A stretch of DNA of 64,000 nt, from positions 1-64,000 of the forward strand of contig JAMDDV010000014.1 in the NCBI GenBank assembly GCA_023488455.1, given 5' to 3'. This document shows positions 1 through 11,855 of the stretch, piece by piece. Every line of letters starts with the position of its first letter. The stretch's first letter is position 1. The translations under genes were made by a program, and so were the position numbers. This DNA comes from Actinomycetota bacterium (lineage in GTDB: Bacteria > Actinomycetota > Humimicrobiia > Hakubellales > JAMDDV01). The notes under the pieces are model-generated. The model saw only the letters and a list, made by a program, of their open reading frames with translations. It made no database searches and was not told the origin of the DNA.

Positions 1-191
1 TATATCATATTTATGATAAAATGCAATAATTTCTCGAATGCGAATTTGCTTTCTTAGAAAAAAGGGTATTTTAGGCTATATTTAAGCTTGATTTTGATGC
101 GTTAGAAAAGAAGATGCGGAATTGCTGGCTGTTGTAAAGTAAAATAATTTGTAGGTGTAAAATTAAAAGTAGTGCGGGAATAGAAAAATTA

Positions 192-1742
192 CTAAGCGAA
201 CTTAAATCCTCTTTCTCGGAAAAGCAATAAGCAGGCGTCAACCGCACCTGGGTCATAAAGAACACCTTTATTCTTTGAGATTTCTTCTAAAGCCTTACTT
301 ATACTAAAAGCCGGCCTGTACGGTCGATGAGAAACCATTGCCTCAACAACATCAGCCACAGCCAAGATTCTTGCCTCAGGAATAATCTCTTCACCGGAGA
401 TTCCCAAAGGATAACCAGAACCATCAATCCTTTCATGATGCTGTAATACAATTTGGGCAACTGGCCATGGGAAATTTATTGCGTTCAATGCTTTATGACC
501 GACTTGTGGGTGTGTCCTAATTATGCCAAGCTCATAATCATTTAACGCACCAGGTTTTGTGAGAATTTCCGCTGGGACAGCAATCTTACCGACATCATGA
601 AGCAATCCGGCTATCCGGATGCCCTCTCTTTGTCTTGCTGAAAACCTTCTTTCTTTGGCTATTGCACATGCAAGCTGAGAGACACGCTGCTGATGCCCTG
701 CCGTATAAGGATCCCTCATTTCACCGATCAAGGAAATGGCTTTAACTGTTTCGTCCAAAACCTTTTTTATATCTTCATAGCTTTGCTCAAGAGCTTTTTC
801 TAGTCTTAGAGATTTTATTCCAACAGCAATGTCACCAGCTACTTCCATAAAGAATCCAACTTCTTCATCTCCAAAGGCATCCTTTAACTCAGAGTACACA
901 TTAAGTGCACCCACAACATCTCCTCTATCCATAAGTGGCATAGCCATGCTTGATTTGTAACCTCTTCTTAATGCCTCTTCTCGCCAGGGTTTATATTTAG
1001 GGTCAGATTCAATATCCCCAATAATAAAAGGTTTTCTCATCTTAATGGTCATGCCTGTAGGTCCTTGACCATACTCGGAATCATCCCAGGTAACCTTGAT
1101 TGAAGAGAGATAACCAACTTCAAAACCTGCCTGAGCAACAAGCTTTACATCAAAGCTCCCCCTTTCTATAAGTCCAATCCATGCAAATTTAACATAGCCT
1201 ATTTTTGTAAGAATATTACAAACTCGTTGCAAAAGTTCATCTTCTCTCTTAGCCCTCAGAATAAACTGGTTTATTTTTCTAATAGTTTCTTGTAGAGAAT
1301 ACAATCTTTCTATTTTTTTCTCTGCCAGCTTGCGGTTGGTGATGTCTATGAATAAAGTGGCAAAATAACCTTTTTGTGGGCTGAAGGCAATAACGTCATA
1401 ATATCTATCAAGTTCTCTTGAATAATTCTCAAAGCGGACGGTTTCCCCGGTAAGTGCAACTTTTCCGTAGGTATCAATCCAGTACTGTTCCAACTTAGGC
1501 AGGACTTCACGCACTTTCTTCCCAATTATTTCAGCTTCCTTAAGTCCTGTAAGCACTTCAAAAGCAGGGTTTAATGCAAGAAAACGGTAATCGCAAGGCT
1601 TGCCCTTCATATCACAAATGATTTCGTGTAATGCGAAGCCCTCATGCATAGCGTCAAATAACAAGTGAATTGCTTCTTCGCTATTCCCTAACGGCTCTAA
1701 AACTTTTACGAACTGGGTCTTCTCCTTGTTCTTGTCGCTCAT
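192..1742 (-). CDS. PAS-GAF-HD-GYP c-di-GMP phosphodiesterase
   Basis: Soluble sensory protein of 516 residues, predicted to hydrolyse cyclic di-GMP. The sequence shows a PAS-like domain (about 25-140), a GAF domain (about 150-310) and a C-terminal HD-GYP domain (about 325-510). HD-GYP signatures are intact: LHDVGK at 381-386, HHE at 435-437, GSGYP at 441-445 and the downstream VADVVEAM and SHRPYRP blocks. No transmembrane segment is evident, so it should act in the cytoplasm. The ATG has a GAGG about 8 bases upstream. It lies 177 bases downstream of a second HD-GYP gene in the same direction and shares its GAF/HD-GYP architecture, so the two may be paralogues. The signal sensed by PAS/GAF cannot be read from sequence. 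Confidence 0.9.
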   Translation of the reverse strand: MSDKNKEKTQFVKVLEPLGNSEEAIHLLFDAMHEGFALHEIICDMKGKPCDYRFLALNPAFEVLTGLKEAEIIGKKVREVLPKLEQYWIDTYGKVALTGETVRFENYSRELDRYYDVIAFSPQKGYFATLFIDITNRKLAEKKIERLYSLQETIRKINQFILRAKREDELLQRVCNILTKIGYVKFAWIGLIERGSFDVKLVAQAGFEVGYLSSIKVTWDDSEYGQGPTGMTIKMRKPFIIGDIESDPKYKPWREEALRRGYKSSMAMPLMDRGDVVGALNVYSELKDAFGDEEVGFFMEVAGDIAVGIKSLRLEKALEQSYEDIKKVLDETVKAISLIGEMRDPYTAGHQQRVSQLACAIAKERRFSARQREGIRIAGLLHDVGKIAVPAEILTKPGALNDYELGIIRTHPQVGHKALNAINFPWPVAQIVLQHHERIDGSGYPLGISGEEIIPEARILAVADVVEAMVSHRPYRPAFSISKALEEISKNKGVLYDPGAVDACLLLFRERGFKFA

Positions 1743-1919
1743 CTTGAAACCTCACTAAAAAGGTAGGATTTCTTCTTACAAATTTTATACTACGACAATT
1801 ATTCTTATAATCCTCCATAATTTGGGTAAAGCGATGTTTAAAATAAAGTTTTCTTAACTATGTTATTCAACTCCTATAAAGATGGTAAATAGAGAAATGG
1901 ATACTAAATTATAATCTTC

Positions 1920-3959
1920 TTACTCGAACGTAAACCCTTTCGTAGTAATAAGCCCTACACAAGCATTTACAACATTAGGATCATAGAGAACAGCTTTGTT
2001 CTGAGATATTTCTTTTATAGCGTCATCTATGCCAAGAGCTGGCCTGTATGGTCTGTGAGAGCTCATTGCTTCAATAACATCAGCTACTGCTATGATCCTG
2101 GCTTCTAAGCAGATTTTATTGCCTGTCAAACCTCTTGGGTATCCAGAGCCATTTAACCTTTCATGATGTTGAAGAACAATATCTGCAATCGGCCATGGAA
2201 ACTCTATTGTTTTAAGTATATCGTAACCTACCTGGGGATGTGACTTTATGAGGCTCATTTCCGCCTCGGTCAAACTGCAAGGTTTGCTTAATATTTCTGC
2301 AGGAATTGATATCTTACCAATATCATGAATGCCGGCAGCTAATCGAAGAGCAGCAATTTGATCAGATGAAACTCCTATCTCCTCTCCTATTCTACAAGCC
2401 AGTTTCTCAACTTTCACCTGGTGACCTGCTGTGTAAAGATCTCTTTTTTCTAATGTTGTAGCCATAGCTTGAATGGTGCACTCCATCGCCTTTTGCAGCC
2501 TCTTCAGGTTCCTCTCAAGTTCCTCTCTCGTTCGTTTTAGGTCAACTCCCTTACGTAATGTGACTACACCAAAAGCTAAGTCATCTGCTAACTCCGTCAG
2601 AACTTTTACTTCTTCCTGGCTAAAAGCATCCTTCTCTGAAGCATAAATTACAAGCGAACCAAGCACATTTGAATCCACTATCAAAGGGAGCGCGATTATT
2701 GACATATAACCGTGTTCAAGATCATCCTTTCGCCATGGAGAATAGTTGGAATCAGTTTTAATGTCCGTTAAAATTGAGTAATTACGTGTTCGAACTGCTA
2801 TTCCCGCCGGATGGCGGCCAAATTCAGTATCAGCCCAAGTGATACTTGATCTCTTAAGATAGCTCACTTCATTTCCAGCCCAAGCCACCAGCTGGACAGT
2901 CTTTGCTCTATCATATTTAGCATAGCCGATCCATGCAAATCGATATTTTCCGAATCCTATGATGATTTTGCATATTTCACGCAAGAGTTCATGTTCATCT
3001 GTAGCACGAATTAAGGTCTGATTACCGCTGCTGAGTATCTTATATGCTTGATTAGCTATGTGTAATGCATCTAATGTCTGTCTATGCTCAACAACTTCTT
3101 TTTGAAGTTCAATATTTATCTTTTGAATTTCTGCAGTACGCTGACCCACAAGCCCCTCAAGGTGATCACGATGTTTTCTCAGTTCTTCCTCACTTTGTTT
3201 GAGATTCCTAAATAAAAGGCTATAAGGTTTTACAAGACCCATGACGATAATTGCTTCATATATGAGGTAAAATGAAACGATTTTAAAAATATGTCCTATC
3301 ATATTAAAAATACCATACACATCTACGTATAAGGTGAAAGAGAGTTCAGAAAATATCGTCACAATTATAGATGCGACTAATAACCTGGTTACTCCTGGGT
3401 CAAACACTCTTCTTTTCTTAAACAGCAGAAAAACAGAGGCTAACAAAATCATCGAGATCACGTATTCGCTTATCTTCTTAAATGGAGTTAGCCCTACGCC
3501 CTCTATATAACCGGCAGGAAATATTTTCCAGTAAAAGATTGAAACAAACATTAGCAAGACAGCAACTCCATAACCCAAAAATACGAGATTGACCTTAAGC
3601 TTTTTATTAATAAAAAATGGGGCCATGATTAGAGCTGTGCCTTCAAGAAAACGAGCTGAAATCCAAAGTTGGGTTGCGAGATTAGAGCCATATCCAGGAA
3701 ATACTCCCATACCTTTATATGCCAACGTATGAATCGTATCTATACCAGCAACAAAAAGATACGCTATTCCTATGAAAAGAAGGTAATTATTATCCAGGAA
3801 TTTACGTGAGTTCCATGCCAGCATGAAGATACCGCAAGCAATAATGATACTGAATAACTCAGCAAGGCTGTGAAAGAGGATATAGCTATAACGGCTTGCC
3901 AGATACAAAGCTAAAAGTATGAAAACACCCAGCAAAGAAATAGATAAATTTTTTCTCAT
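1920..3959 (-). CDS. Membrane MASE3-GAF-HD-GYP c-di-GMP phosphodiesterase
   Basis: Membrane-anchored HD-GYP protein of 679 residues. The N-terminal 240 residues contain about seven hydrophobic segments resembling the MASE3 membrane sensor domain. A charged coiled-coil (about 250-300), a GAF domain (about 310-470) and an HD-GYP domain (about 495-665) follow. Catalytic motifs are present: GIHDIGK, HHERLNGSGYP, VADVIEAM and SHRPYRP. The expected reaction is c-di-GMP hydrolysis at the inner face of the membrane. The ATG at 3959 was chosen; a GTG two codons earlier (3965) is an alternative and neither has a strong ribosome-binding site. Base composition is AT-rich compared with the housekeeping genes that follow. 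Confidence 0.88.
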   Translation of the reverse strand: MRKNLSISLLGVFILLALYLASRYSYILFHSLAELFSIIIACGIFMLAWNSRKFLDNNYLLFIGIAYLFVAGIDTIHTLAYKGMGVFPGYGSNLATQLWISARFLEGTALIMAPFFINKKLKVNLVFLGYGVAVLLMFVSIFYWKIFPAGYIEGVGLTPFKKISEYVISMILLASVFLLFKKRRVFDPGVTRLLVASIIVTIFSELSFTLYVDVYGIFNMIGHIFKIVSFYLIYEAIIVMGLVKPYSLLFRNLKQSEEELRKHRDHLEGLVGQRTAEIQKINIELQKEVVEHRQTLDALHIANQAYKILSSGNQTLIRATDEHELLREICKIIIGFGKYRFAWIGYAKYDRAKTVQLVAWAGNEVSYLKRSSITWADTEFGRHPAGIAVRTRNYSILTDIKTDSNYSPWRKDDLEHGYMSIIALPLIVDSNVLGSLVIYASEKDAFSQEEVKVLTELADDLAFGVVTLRKGVDLKRTREELERNLKRLQKAMECTIQAMATTLEKRDLYTAGHQVKVEKLACRIGEEIGVSSDQIAALRLAAGIHDIGKISIPAEILSKPCSLTEAEMSLIKSHPQVGYDILKTIEFPWPIADIVLQHHERLNGSGYPRGLTGNKICLEARIIAVADVIEAMSSHRPYRPALGIDDAIKEISQNKAVLYDPNVVNACVGLITTKGFTFE

Positions 3960-4134
3960 ACTCACATTCGCTTCTTGTCCTTTATGTTGAGTCCATTACT
4001 ATTATTACACGTGTAATTCTATTTCTATTATTTGGATTAAATCCCTCCTTCGCTAAAAATTAAATGAATTCCAACTGCAATCTATATCAATCAGTGCCGT
4101 ACCTGGTACTTGAAATCATTTACTCTTGACAATA

Positions 4135-4842
4135 CTATCTGACGACCTTGAAGTTGTTTACGATATCGCCAGTTTTGAACATGACTCTGAAGAAGTTCAT
4201 GGTGGCGATCCAGAGGAACTCCAGTGGGTTCGCCTTGAAGCGTCGAACGGAAGTATATGCCATTATATCGGGACAATATTCGATTTTCCCAAGCTTTTTC
4301 AACCTCTGGGCGAGCTCAAGGTCCTCATCCTGGTTCATGCGCAGGTTAAAACCGCCGCACTTCTTGAAATATTCTTTTCGCACCGCAAAGTTGCAACCAA
4401 AGAACGACCTGAGGCCCAAAAAGTAATTGGCCGACATGACATATCTAAAAGGACGGGCGGTGATCCATCTGGACAGTTTATCGCCATCGTAAAAGATCAT
4501 GTGTCCACAAAGAGCGATGAGCTCGTCGTCCTCATCAAACTTCCTTGCTATCTTGAGCAGCCAGTCCGACTCAAAAAGGGTATCGGCATCCGCGCTCACG
4601 ATTACCTCACCGTGGGCTGCCTCAAAACCCGCCTGTCTTGCGCGTGCCACACCGCACACAGGCTCAAATATGACCTTATCAGCAAAAAGTCTGGCGATCT
4701 GCGCGGTCCTGTCGGTGCTGGCATTGTCAACGACGATTATCTCAAAATTCGTGTAGATCTGGTGCTTCAAAGATGATAGGCAGACAGAAATGTATTTTTC
4801 CTCGTTATGTGCAGGAATGACAACCGATATCTTCGGGATCAT
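4135..4842 (-). CDS. Family 2 glycosyltransferase (GT-A fold)
   Basis: Protein of 235 residues with a typical family 2 start: ISVVIPAHNEE, then VDNASTDRT, then the metal-binding DAD triplet in VSADADTLF, and a later NQDEDLEL acceptor/base motif. It should transfer a nucleotide-activated sugar to an unknown acceptor (polysaccharide, lipid or protein). There is no convincing transmembrane segment. The ATG at 4842 was chosen because a GGAGGTG sits 5 bases upstream; the longer frame from a GTG at 4854 would start inside that ribosome-binding site. It is divergent from pcrA with only about 42 bases between starts. Confidence 0.85.
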   Translation of the reverse strand: MIPKISVVIPAHNEEKYISVCLSSLKHQIYTNFEIIVVDNASTDRTAQIARLFADKVIFEPVCGVARARQAGFEAAHGEVIVSADADTLFESDWLLKIARKFDEDDELIALCGHMIFYDGDKLSRWITARPFRYVMSANYFLGLRSFFGCNFAVRKEYFKKCGGFNLRMNQDEDLELAQRLKKLGKIEYCPDIMAYTSVRRFKANPLEFLWIATMNFFRVMFKTGDIVNNFKVVR

Positions 4843-4884
4843 TTTCACCTCCACAACACTTTTTTATTATATCATCATATAGAC

Positions 4885-7026
4885 ATGGAGATAGACGTAC
4901 TTAATAACTTAAATCCTGAGCAGCAGGAAGCTGTTTTGCATGAGAACAGTCCTCTTCTAATACTTGCAGGTGCCGGTTCCGGCAAGACGAGGGTGCTGAC
5001 GCATAGAATTGCATACCTCATCGCACAGGGAAAAGCCTTGCCATATGAAATACTGGCCATCACGTTCACAAATAAGGCCGCAAACCAGATGAAGGAGCGT
5101 CTTGCAGCAATCCTTGGTATTATGGCCAACGACATGTGGGTCAGCACATTTCACTCAGCCTGTGTACGGATACTGCGAGCTGAAATCGCAAAGCTGGGTT
5201 TAAGCAAGTATTTCACGATATACGACAGCAACGACAGCGAAAAGCTGATAACAAACATCCTGAAGAAGAACAACGCCTTAGGAGGACGGGTATCCCCAAA
5301 AGCAGTTGCTGCATATATTTCCACAGCAAAAAATGAACTTAAAGATCCCGATCAGTATGCAAAATATGCAAAAACCCCATTTGAGAAGGTCGTCGCTGAG
5401 GTCTACAGGGAGTATCAGGACGAGCTCTACAAAAGCAGCTGTCTTGATTTTGACGACCTCATCATGACCGTGGTCAATATATTTGAACTATTCCCTTCGA
5501 TCCTTGAAAAATACCAGAACCGATTCAGGCACGTTCTTGTTGATGAATATCAGGATACAAACAGAGCACAGTACGAATTCGTGAGGCTGATCAGTGAAAG
5601 ATACAGAAATCTATGCGTTGTTGGGGATGACGATCAGAGCATATATAGCTGGCGCGGCGCCGATATAAGAAACATACTGGAATTTGAGAAGGACTTCCCC
5701 GACGCCAGGGTTATAAAACTGGAGGAAAATTACAGGTCAGTACAAAATATATTGAGCGCTGCAAATGAGGTCATAAAAAATAACGCCTCGCGCAAACACA
5801 AGGTCCTCTGGACGCAGAAGGAGGACGGCGAGCTCTTAAGTTATTATCGCGCCAGGGACGAAAGAGACGAAGCCCAGTACGTGCTAAATGAGGTAATAAA
5901 GTTAACTACAGGAGATAAAGAATGTTCCCTGAAGGACATCGCGATTTTCTATCGCACGAATGCCCAATCACGAGTATTCGAGGAGACATGCATATCCTGT
6001 GGAGTTCCGTACCGAATATTCGGGGGTTTGAAGTTCTATGAGAGGATGGAGATCAAGGATGCACTTGCATATCTACGGGTGATATCAAATCCCGATGATA
6101 ACATTAGCTTGAAACGAATCATAAATACCCCCAGAAGAAGCGTAGGCCAGAGTACGCTATTAAAGCTTGAAGAGTTAGCAACGCGTCACAAGGTATCTCT
6201 TTATGAGGCGATATCAAAGTGTGCAGACTGCGCCGACTTCTCCAGAAAGACGAAGGAAAGCTTACTCAAATTCAAAGAGATGATGGAGACCTTTAAAAAG
6301 ACAAAACATGAAAAAGGCGCAAGCCAGTTAATTGAGCTTGTGCTCGAGGAAACTGGATACAGGAAAATGTACAACGATGGCAGCATCGATTCGCTGACAC
6401 GGCTTGAGAACCTTGACGAGTTGATAAGCGCAGCAAGGGATTTTGAGAAGAGGTCGGATGAGCCGAACCTGGACAACTTCCTCTCCGAGGTTGCATTGAT
6501 GACCGATATCGATAAATATTCAGAAGGCGAGCCTGCGCTTGTTTTAATGACGCTGCATAACGCCAAGGGCCTGGAGTTTGACACCATCTTTCTCACAGGG
6601 ATGGAGGAACAGATCCTCCCACACTACATGAGCATGACGAATCACAGGGAGATAGAAGAGGAAAGACGTCTCTGCTACGTTGGCATAACCAGGGCAAAGA
6701 AAAAGGTTTATCTTACCAATGCTGCCGCAAGAAGCCTGCACGGCCAGGATAGCTACAACAATGTCTCCCGTTTTATTTTTGAGATTCCCGATCACCTAAG
6801 GATCGAGGAAAAGTTCAATGCGACAACCGTCAGCGAAGACATATTTAATAGCGGCAGTAAACTTGATCTCAGGCCAGGAGACAGGATTCTCCATCAGAAA
6901 TTTGGAATCGGAGTTGTGCTTTCAACAACAAGCTCGGAAGGAGACACGGAACTTTCAGTGAATTTCGGAGGGGGGCAACAGAAGACACTGCTTGCATCCA
7001 TAGCTCCAATAAGCAAGATATCCTGA
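4885..7026 (+). CDS. pcrA: ATP-dependent 3'-5' DNA helicase PcrA/UvrD
   Basis: Superfamily 1A helicase of 713 residues used in nucleotide excision repair, mismatch repair and removal of recombinase filaments. Visible motifs: Walker A AGAGSGKT (about 28-35), Walker B DEYQDT, motif III DDDQSIYSWRGA, motif V LHNAKGLEF and motif VI GITRAKKK. The last 60 residues form the PcrA-type C-terminal tudor-like segment (LRPGDRILHQKFGIG), which favours PcrA over Rep. The reading frame is open upstream to 4807, but that extension would overlap the divergent glycosyltransferase start region, and homology begins at the ATG at 4885. No strong ribosome-binding site is seen. Its stop abuts the guaA stop with no intervening base. 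Confidence 0.93.
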   Translation: MEIDVLNNLNPEQQEAVLHENSPLLILAGAGSGKTRVLTHRIAYLIAQGKALPYEILAITFTNKAANQMKERLAAILGIMANDMWVSTFHSACVRILRAEIAKLGLSKYFTIYDSNDSEKLITNILKKNNALGGRVSPKAVAAYISTAKNELKDPDQYAKYAKTPFEKVVAEVYREYQDELYKSSCLDFDDLIMTVVNIFELFPSILEKYQNRFRHVLVDEYQDTNRAQYEFVRLISERYRNLCVVGDDDQSIYSWRGADIRNILEFEKDFPDARVIKLEENYRSVQNILSAANEVIKNNASRKHKVLWTQKEDGELLSYYRARDERDEAQYVLNEVIKLTTGDKECSLKDIAIFYRTNAQSRVFEETCISCGVPYRIFGGLKFYERMEIKDALAYLRVISNPDDNISLKRIINTPRRSVGQSTLLKLEELATRHKVSLYEAISKCADCADFSRKTKESLLKFKEMMETFKKTKHEKGASQLIELVLEETGYRKMYNDGSIDSLTRLENLDELISAARDFEKRSDEPNLDNFLSEVALMTDIDKYSEGEPALVLMTLHNAKGLEFDTIFLTGMEEQILPHYMSMTNHREIEEERRLCYVGITRAKKKVYLTNAAARSLHGQDSYNNVSRFIFEIPDHLRIEEKFNATTVSEDIFNSGSKLDLRPGDRILHQKFGIGVVLSTTSSEGDTELSVNFGGGQQKTLLASIAPISKIS

Positions 7027-8553
7027 TTACTCCCATTCAATTGTGCTCGGGGGCTTGGAGCTGATATCGTAAACCACCCGATTGATCCCACCTACCTCGT
7101 TTATTATCCTGTTTGATATCCTCGCAAGCAGCTCATATGGAAGCCGAGCCCAGTCCGCAGTCATGGCATCATCGCTTTTAACTGCCCTGACCACAATAGG
7201 ATATGCATAAGTTCTACTGTCCCCCATGACGCCCACGCTCTTTATCGCAGGGAGTACAGCAAAAGCCTGCCAAATCTCATTGTAGAGACCAACTCTCCTG
7301 ATCTCCTGTTCAATTATCGCATCCGACTCCCTCAGTATCTCAAGCCTTTCCTGCGTGACCTCGCCTATGATGCGAATGGCAAGTCCTGGCCCTGGAAATG
7401 GGTGGCGCTGGACTATATCATCAGTTATGCCAAGCCCCCTGGCTATCTCCCTGGCCTCATCCTTAAAAATATTTCGCAATGGCTCCAGGAGCTTTAATTT
7501 CATGACTTCAGGTAAGCCACCCACATTGTGATGAGATTTTATCTTCGCAGCGGTCCTGCTTCCGCTCTCAATTACATCCGAATAAAGCGTGCCCTGAATC
7601 AGGTAATCAATATCACCAATCTTCTCTGCCTGTTCCTCAAATACCCTTATGAACTCCTCGCCAATGATCTTCCTCTTGCGCTCGGGTTCTACTACTCCCT
7701 TTAATTTCGCCAAAAACCGTTCCCTGGCATCGATAACCGTTAGGTTCAATCTCATGTTTATCGTAAAGAAATTTTTGACTTCCTCGGCTTCATTCTTCCT
7801 GAGCAGGCCGTGATCTACAAACACACAGTTAAGCCTCTCGCCTATTGCCCGATGTGCAAGCACAGCAGCAGTTGATGAATCTATGCCGCCGCTTAACGCG
7901 CATACCGCCCTGCCGCTGCCAATCATCGTCCTGATCTCCTTCACAAGCGTCCCAATCAGGCCTGATGGTGTCCAATCCTGTTTACATCCACAGATATTTA
8001 CTGCGAAATTCTCCAGTATCCTCATGCCGAACTGGGTATGCCTTACCTCGGGATGAAACTGAACACCGTACATCTGCCTGGTCTTACTTTCCATAGATGC
8101 TATCTCACCGCTGCCGGTGCGTGCGGTTACCCTGAAATCACCAGGCACGCTGCTAACAAAATCGCCGTGGCTCATCCAACAGATCTGATCCTCTGGTGTT
8201 CCCTCGAACAATTTTGAGTTAGATACCACCTTCAGCTCCGCTCTCCCGTACTCCCTCGACTCACCGATGACCACTTCCCCGCCAAAAAACTTCGCCATCA
8301 ACTGATGCCCATAGCATATACCAAGGATGGGAATTCCGAGGCTAAACAGCTCGCTGTCCGGGAATATTGCGTCATCAGAATTTACGCTGGATGGTCCTCC
8401 CGAGAAGACCAGACCACAGGGTTGCAAATCTTTTACGCGGTCGGCCAGTTCATCGTAAGGAACAAGCAGCGAGTAGATTTTCAGTTCCCTTATCCTGCGC
8501 GCAATTAGCTGGCTGTACTGTCCACCAAAATCGATAACGGCAATGAGATTCAT
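7027..8553 (-). CDS. guaA: GMP synthase (glutamine-hydrolysing)
   Basis: Converts XMP, glutamine and ATP to GMP in de novo guanine nucleotide synthesis. The 508-residue protein has the class I amidotransferase domain (nucleophile in GICYGHQ, His/Glu in QFHPEV), the ATP-pyrophosphatase P-loop ALSGGIDSS (Ile where Val is usual), and the C-terminal dimerisation/XMP-binding domain ending in the conserved KPPSTIEWE. Length matches the family. It lies 11 bases downstream of the guaB3-like gene in the same direction, so the two are probably one transcript. The stop codon directly touches that of the convergent pcrA gene. Confidence 0.97.
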   Translation of the reverse strand: MNLIAVIDFGGQYSQLIARRIRELKIYSLLVPYDELADRVKDLQPCGLVFSGGPSSVNSDDAIFPDSELFSLGIPILGICYGHQLMAKFFGGEVVIGESREYGRAELKVVSNSKLFEGTPEDQICWMSHGDFVSSVPGDFRVTARTGSGEIASMESKTRQMYGVQFHPEVRHTQFGMRILENFAVNICGCKQDWTPSGLIGTLVKEIRTMIGSGRAVCALSGGIDSSTAAVLAHRAIGERLNCVFVDHGLLRKNEAEEVKNFFTINMRLNLTVIDARERFLAKLKGVVEPERKRKIIGEEFIRVFEEQAEKIGDIDYLIQGTLYSDVIESGSRTAAKIKSHHNVGGLPEVMKLKLLEPLRNIFKDEAREIARGLGITDDIVQRHPFPGPGLAIRIIGEVTQERLEILRESDAIIEQEIRRVGLYNEIWQAFAVLPAIKSVGVMGDSRTYAYPIVVRAVKSDDAMTADWARLPYELLARISNRIINEVGGINRVVYDISSKPPSTIEWE

Positions 8554-8564
8554 TAAAATTCGCC

Positions 8565-9713
8565 CTAACTGAACTGCCTTAACTGCAGGAATTTGCCCTC
8601 TGTTGAGATTGATGGAGCGATGACTATCTCAGCTTTCTGGAACTCTTTTATATCCCTGTATCCACATGTTGCCATTGAGGTCTTCAAGGCACCCATGAGA
8701 TTGAGGGTACCGTCATTCTCCGATGAAGGCCCGAGCAGAATAGTTTTAAGGCTTCCCACGACCTCCGTTTTAACCCGCATCCCCCTGGGAAGGGTAGGAT
8801 GATATGTAGCCATACCCCAGTGATAACCTTTTCCTGGAGATTCCTGTGCACGCGTCAGCGGCGACCCTATCATTACGGCATCTGCGCCACAGGCAATCGC
8901 CTTAGCAACATCCCCACCTATGCGCATACCACCATCTGAAATGACATGCACGTACCTGCCCATCTCCTCAAGATATCTGATCCTGGCCGTTGCTGCATCT
9001 GCAATAGCAGTGGCCATCGGCACTCCAACGCCGAGGACTGCTCTGGTTGTACACGCAGCTCCGGGGCCAACTCCAACCAGGATGCCAGCCGCACCTGTGC
9101 GCATGAGATGAAGTGCTGTCTGGTAAGACGCGCAGTTCCCGACGATCACGGGTATCTTGCAGTTTCCTATGAATTCATTTAAATCAAGCGGCGTCACTTT
9201 TGTGCTAACATGCTCTGCGCTGACCACCGTTCCCTGAATAACCAAAATGTCAAGCCCTGCATCAATGGCGATCTGTGCAAACTCCCTGACTTTCTGAGGG
9301 GTTAAAGACGCTGCTGTGATTATGCCGGCGTTCTTCATTTCTTTAACGCGTTTTGTTATTAGCTCCATCTTAACAGGTTCTCTATATACCTCCTGTATCG
9401 TACTCGTCGCCGCCTCCCTGGGAGCATTTCTGATCCTCTCGTAAATCTCCGCGGGTTCATCGTATCTTGTCTGAATGCCATCGAGGTTTAATACCGCAAG
9501 TCCGCCAAGCTTACCCAGCTCTATTGCAAACCCGACATCTACCACACCATCCATTGCAGATGCCAGTACAGGAATATCAAACTTATAACTAGCTATGCTC
9601 CATGAAATGTCTATATCCTCCAGATCACGCGTCCTCCTGCTGGGGACGATCGAGATCTCATCAAAACCGTACGCGATCCTGGCTAACCTGCCTTTGCCAA
9701 TTTCAACTTCCAA
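8565..9713 (-). CDS. guaB3: GuaB3-type IMP dehydrogenase/GMP reductase family protein
   Basis: A (beta/alpha)8 barrel protein of 382 residues. It has the catalytic loop GPGAACTTR, with its cysteine, and the phosphate-binding stretch [11 protein letters not shown], followed by [11 protein letters not shown]. It lacks the tandem CBS domains of classical GuaB, and its length and sequence match the GuaB3 group common in Actinomycetota and Cyanobacteria. That group is often annotated as IMP dehydrogenase, but a cyanobacterial member has been reported to act as a GMP reductase, so the direction of the reaction here is uncertain. Adjacency to guaA places it in guanine nucleotide balance. A terminator 57 bases upstream separates it from groEL. 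Confidence 0.9.
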   Translation of the reverse strand: MEVEIGKGRLARIAYGFDEISIVPSRRTRDLEDIDISWSIASYKFDIPVLASAMDGVVDVGFAIELGKLGGLAVLNLDGIQTRYDEPAEIYERIRNAPREAATSTIQEVYREPVKMELITKRVKEMKNAGIITAASLTPQKVREFAQIAIDAGLDILVIQGTVVSAEHVSTKVTPLDLNEFIGNCKIPVIVGNCASYQTALHLMRTGAAGILVGVGPGAACTTRAVLGVGVPMATAIADAATARIRYLEEMGRYVHVISDGGMRIGGDVAKAIACGADAVMIGSPLTRAQESPGKGYHWGMATYHPTLPRGMRVKTEVVGSLKTILLGPSSENDGTLNLMGALKTSMATCGYRDIKEFQKAEIVIAPSISTEGKFLQLRQFS

Positions 9714-9769
9714 TTAATCCTCCTAAATCCTTTTTAGAATTTTATCACCTATTCATAAAATTCAAGCAT

Positions 9770-9798
9770 AAAAAAAGCTCCCGGCGGACCGGGAGCTC
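9770..9798 (-). terminator. Rho-independent terminator after groEL
   Basis: Read leftward, a perfect 9-bp stem (AGCTCCCGG pairing with CCGGGAGCT) with a 4-base loop is followed by seven U residues. It lies about 26 bases past the groEL stop and separates the groESL transcript from guaB3-guaA. Confidence 0.92.
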
Positions 9799-9823
9799 TA
9801 ATACATATACTAATGCTGCATTT

Positions 9824-11455
<1,632 letters not shown>

Positions 11456-11743
11456 CTATTTAATAACGACGGCTAAAACGTCGCTCTCCCTTAAAATAAG
11501 ATGTTCTACTCCATCTATCTTAACTTCTGTGCCGCCGTATTTGGAGTAGATAATTTTATCTCCGACTTTTACTTCAATGGGGATCTTCTTCCCCTCTTCG
11601 AACCTTCCGGAACCGACTGCGATCACTTCACCTTCCTGCGGTTTTTCCTTTGCAGTATCCGGCAATACAATTCCGCTTTTCGTCATTTCCTCGCTTTCGC
11701 CTGGCTTAACAAGTATCCTGTCGCCTAAAGGCTGAACCTTCAT
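11456..11743 (-). CDS. groES: Co-chaperonin GroES (Hsp10)
   Basis: Lid of the GroEL chaperonin, 95 residues, full length. It carries the conserved start [11 protein letters not shown], the mobile-loop region and the terminal [14 protein letters not shown] strand. An AGGAGGG ribosome-binding site precedes the ATG. The gene heads the groES-groEL operon behind a good promoter and a double CIRCE operator. Confidence 0.98.
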   Translation of the reverse strand: MKVQPLGDRILVKPGESEEMTKSGIVLPDTAKEKPQEGEVIAVGSGRFEEGKKIPIEVKVGDKIIYSKYGGTEVKIDGVEHLILRESDVLAVVIK

Positions 11744-11773
11744 TAAACATCCCTCCTATTAATTTAACTGAAT

Positions 11774-11823
11774 TTAGCACTCCAACTGATCGACTGTTAG
11801 CAGTCTCTAACTGAGAGTGCTAA
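11774..11823 (-). promoter_or_regulatory. Two overlapping CIRCE (HrcA) operators upstream of groES
   Basis: The CIRCE consensus is TTAGCACTC, nine bases, GAGTGCTAA. Site A (11774-11800) is TTAGCACTC-N9-GACTGTTAG, a perfect left arm with a weak right arm. Site B (11797-11823) is TTAGCAGTC-N9-GAGTGCTAA, one mismatch in the left arm and a perfect right arm. The sites share four bases (TTAG), and the outer perfect arms make the whole 50 bp an imperfect palindrome. Its position just downstream of the predicted -10 fits repression of groESL by HrcA, which is not encoded in this window. Confidence 0.88.
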
Positions 11824-11826
11824 TAG

Positions 11827-11855
11827 ATATTAAAATATTTGCTTTATCAGGTCAA
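11827..11855 (-). promoter_or_regulatory. Sigma-A-type promoter of groESL
   Basis: Read leftward: -35 TTGACC (11855-11850), 17-base spacer, -10 TAATAT (11832-11827). The expected start site falls at the edge of the CIRCE operator. The -35 hexamer overlaps the stop codon of lnt. Confidence 0.72.

Noticed and set aside
71..265. 64-codon leftward frame at the window edge
   Set aside because: It overlaps the 3' end of the HD-GYP gene in another frame and has no features of a real protein.
4126..4776. 216-codon plus-strand frame opposite the glycosyltransferase gene
   Set aside because: The opposite strand encodes an unmistakable family 2 glycosyltransferase; the antisense product has no family features.
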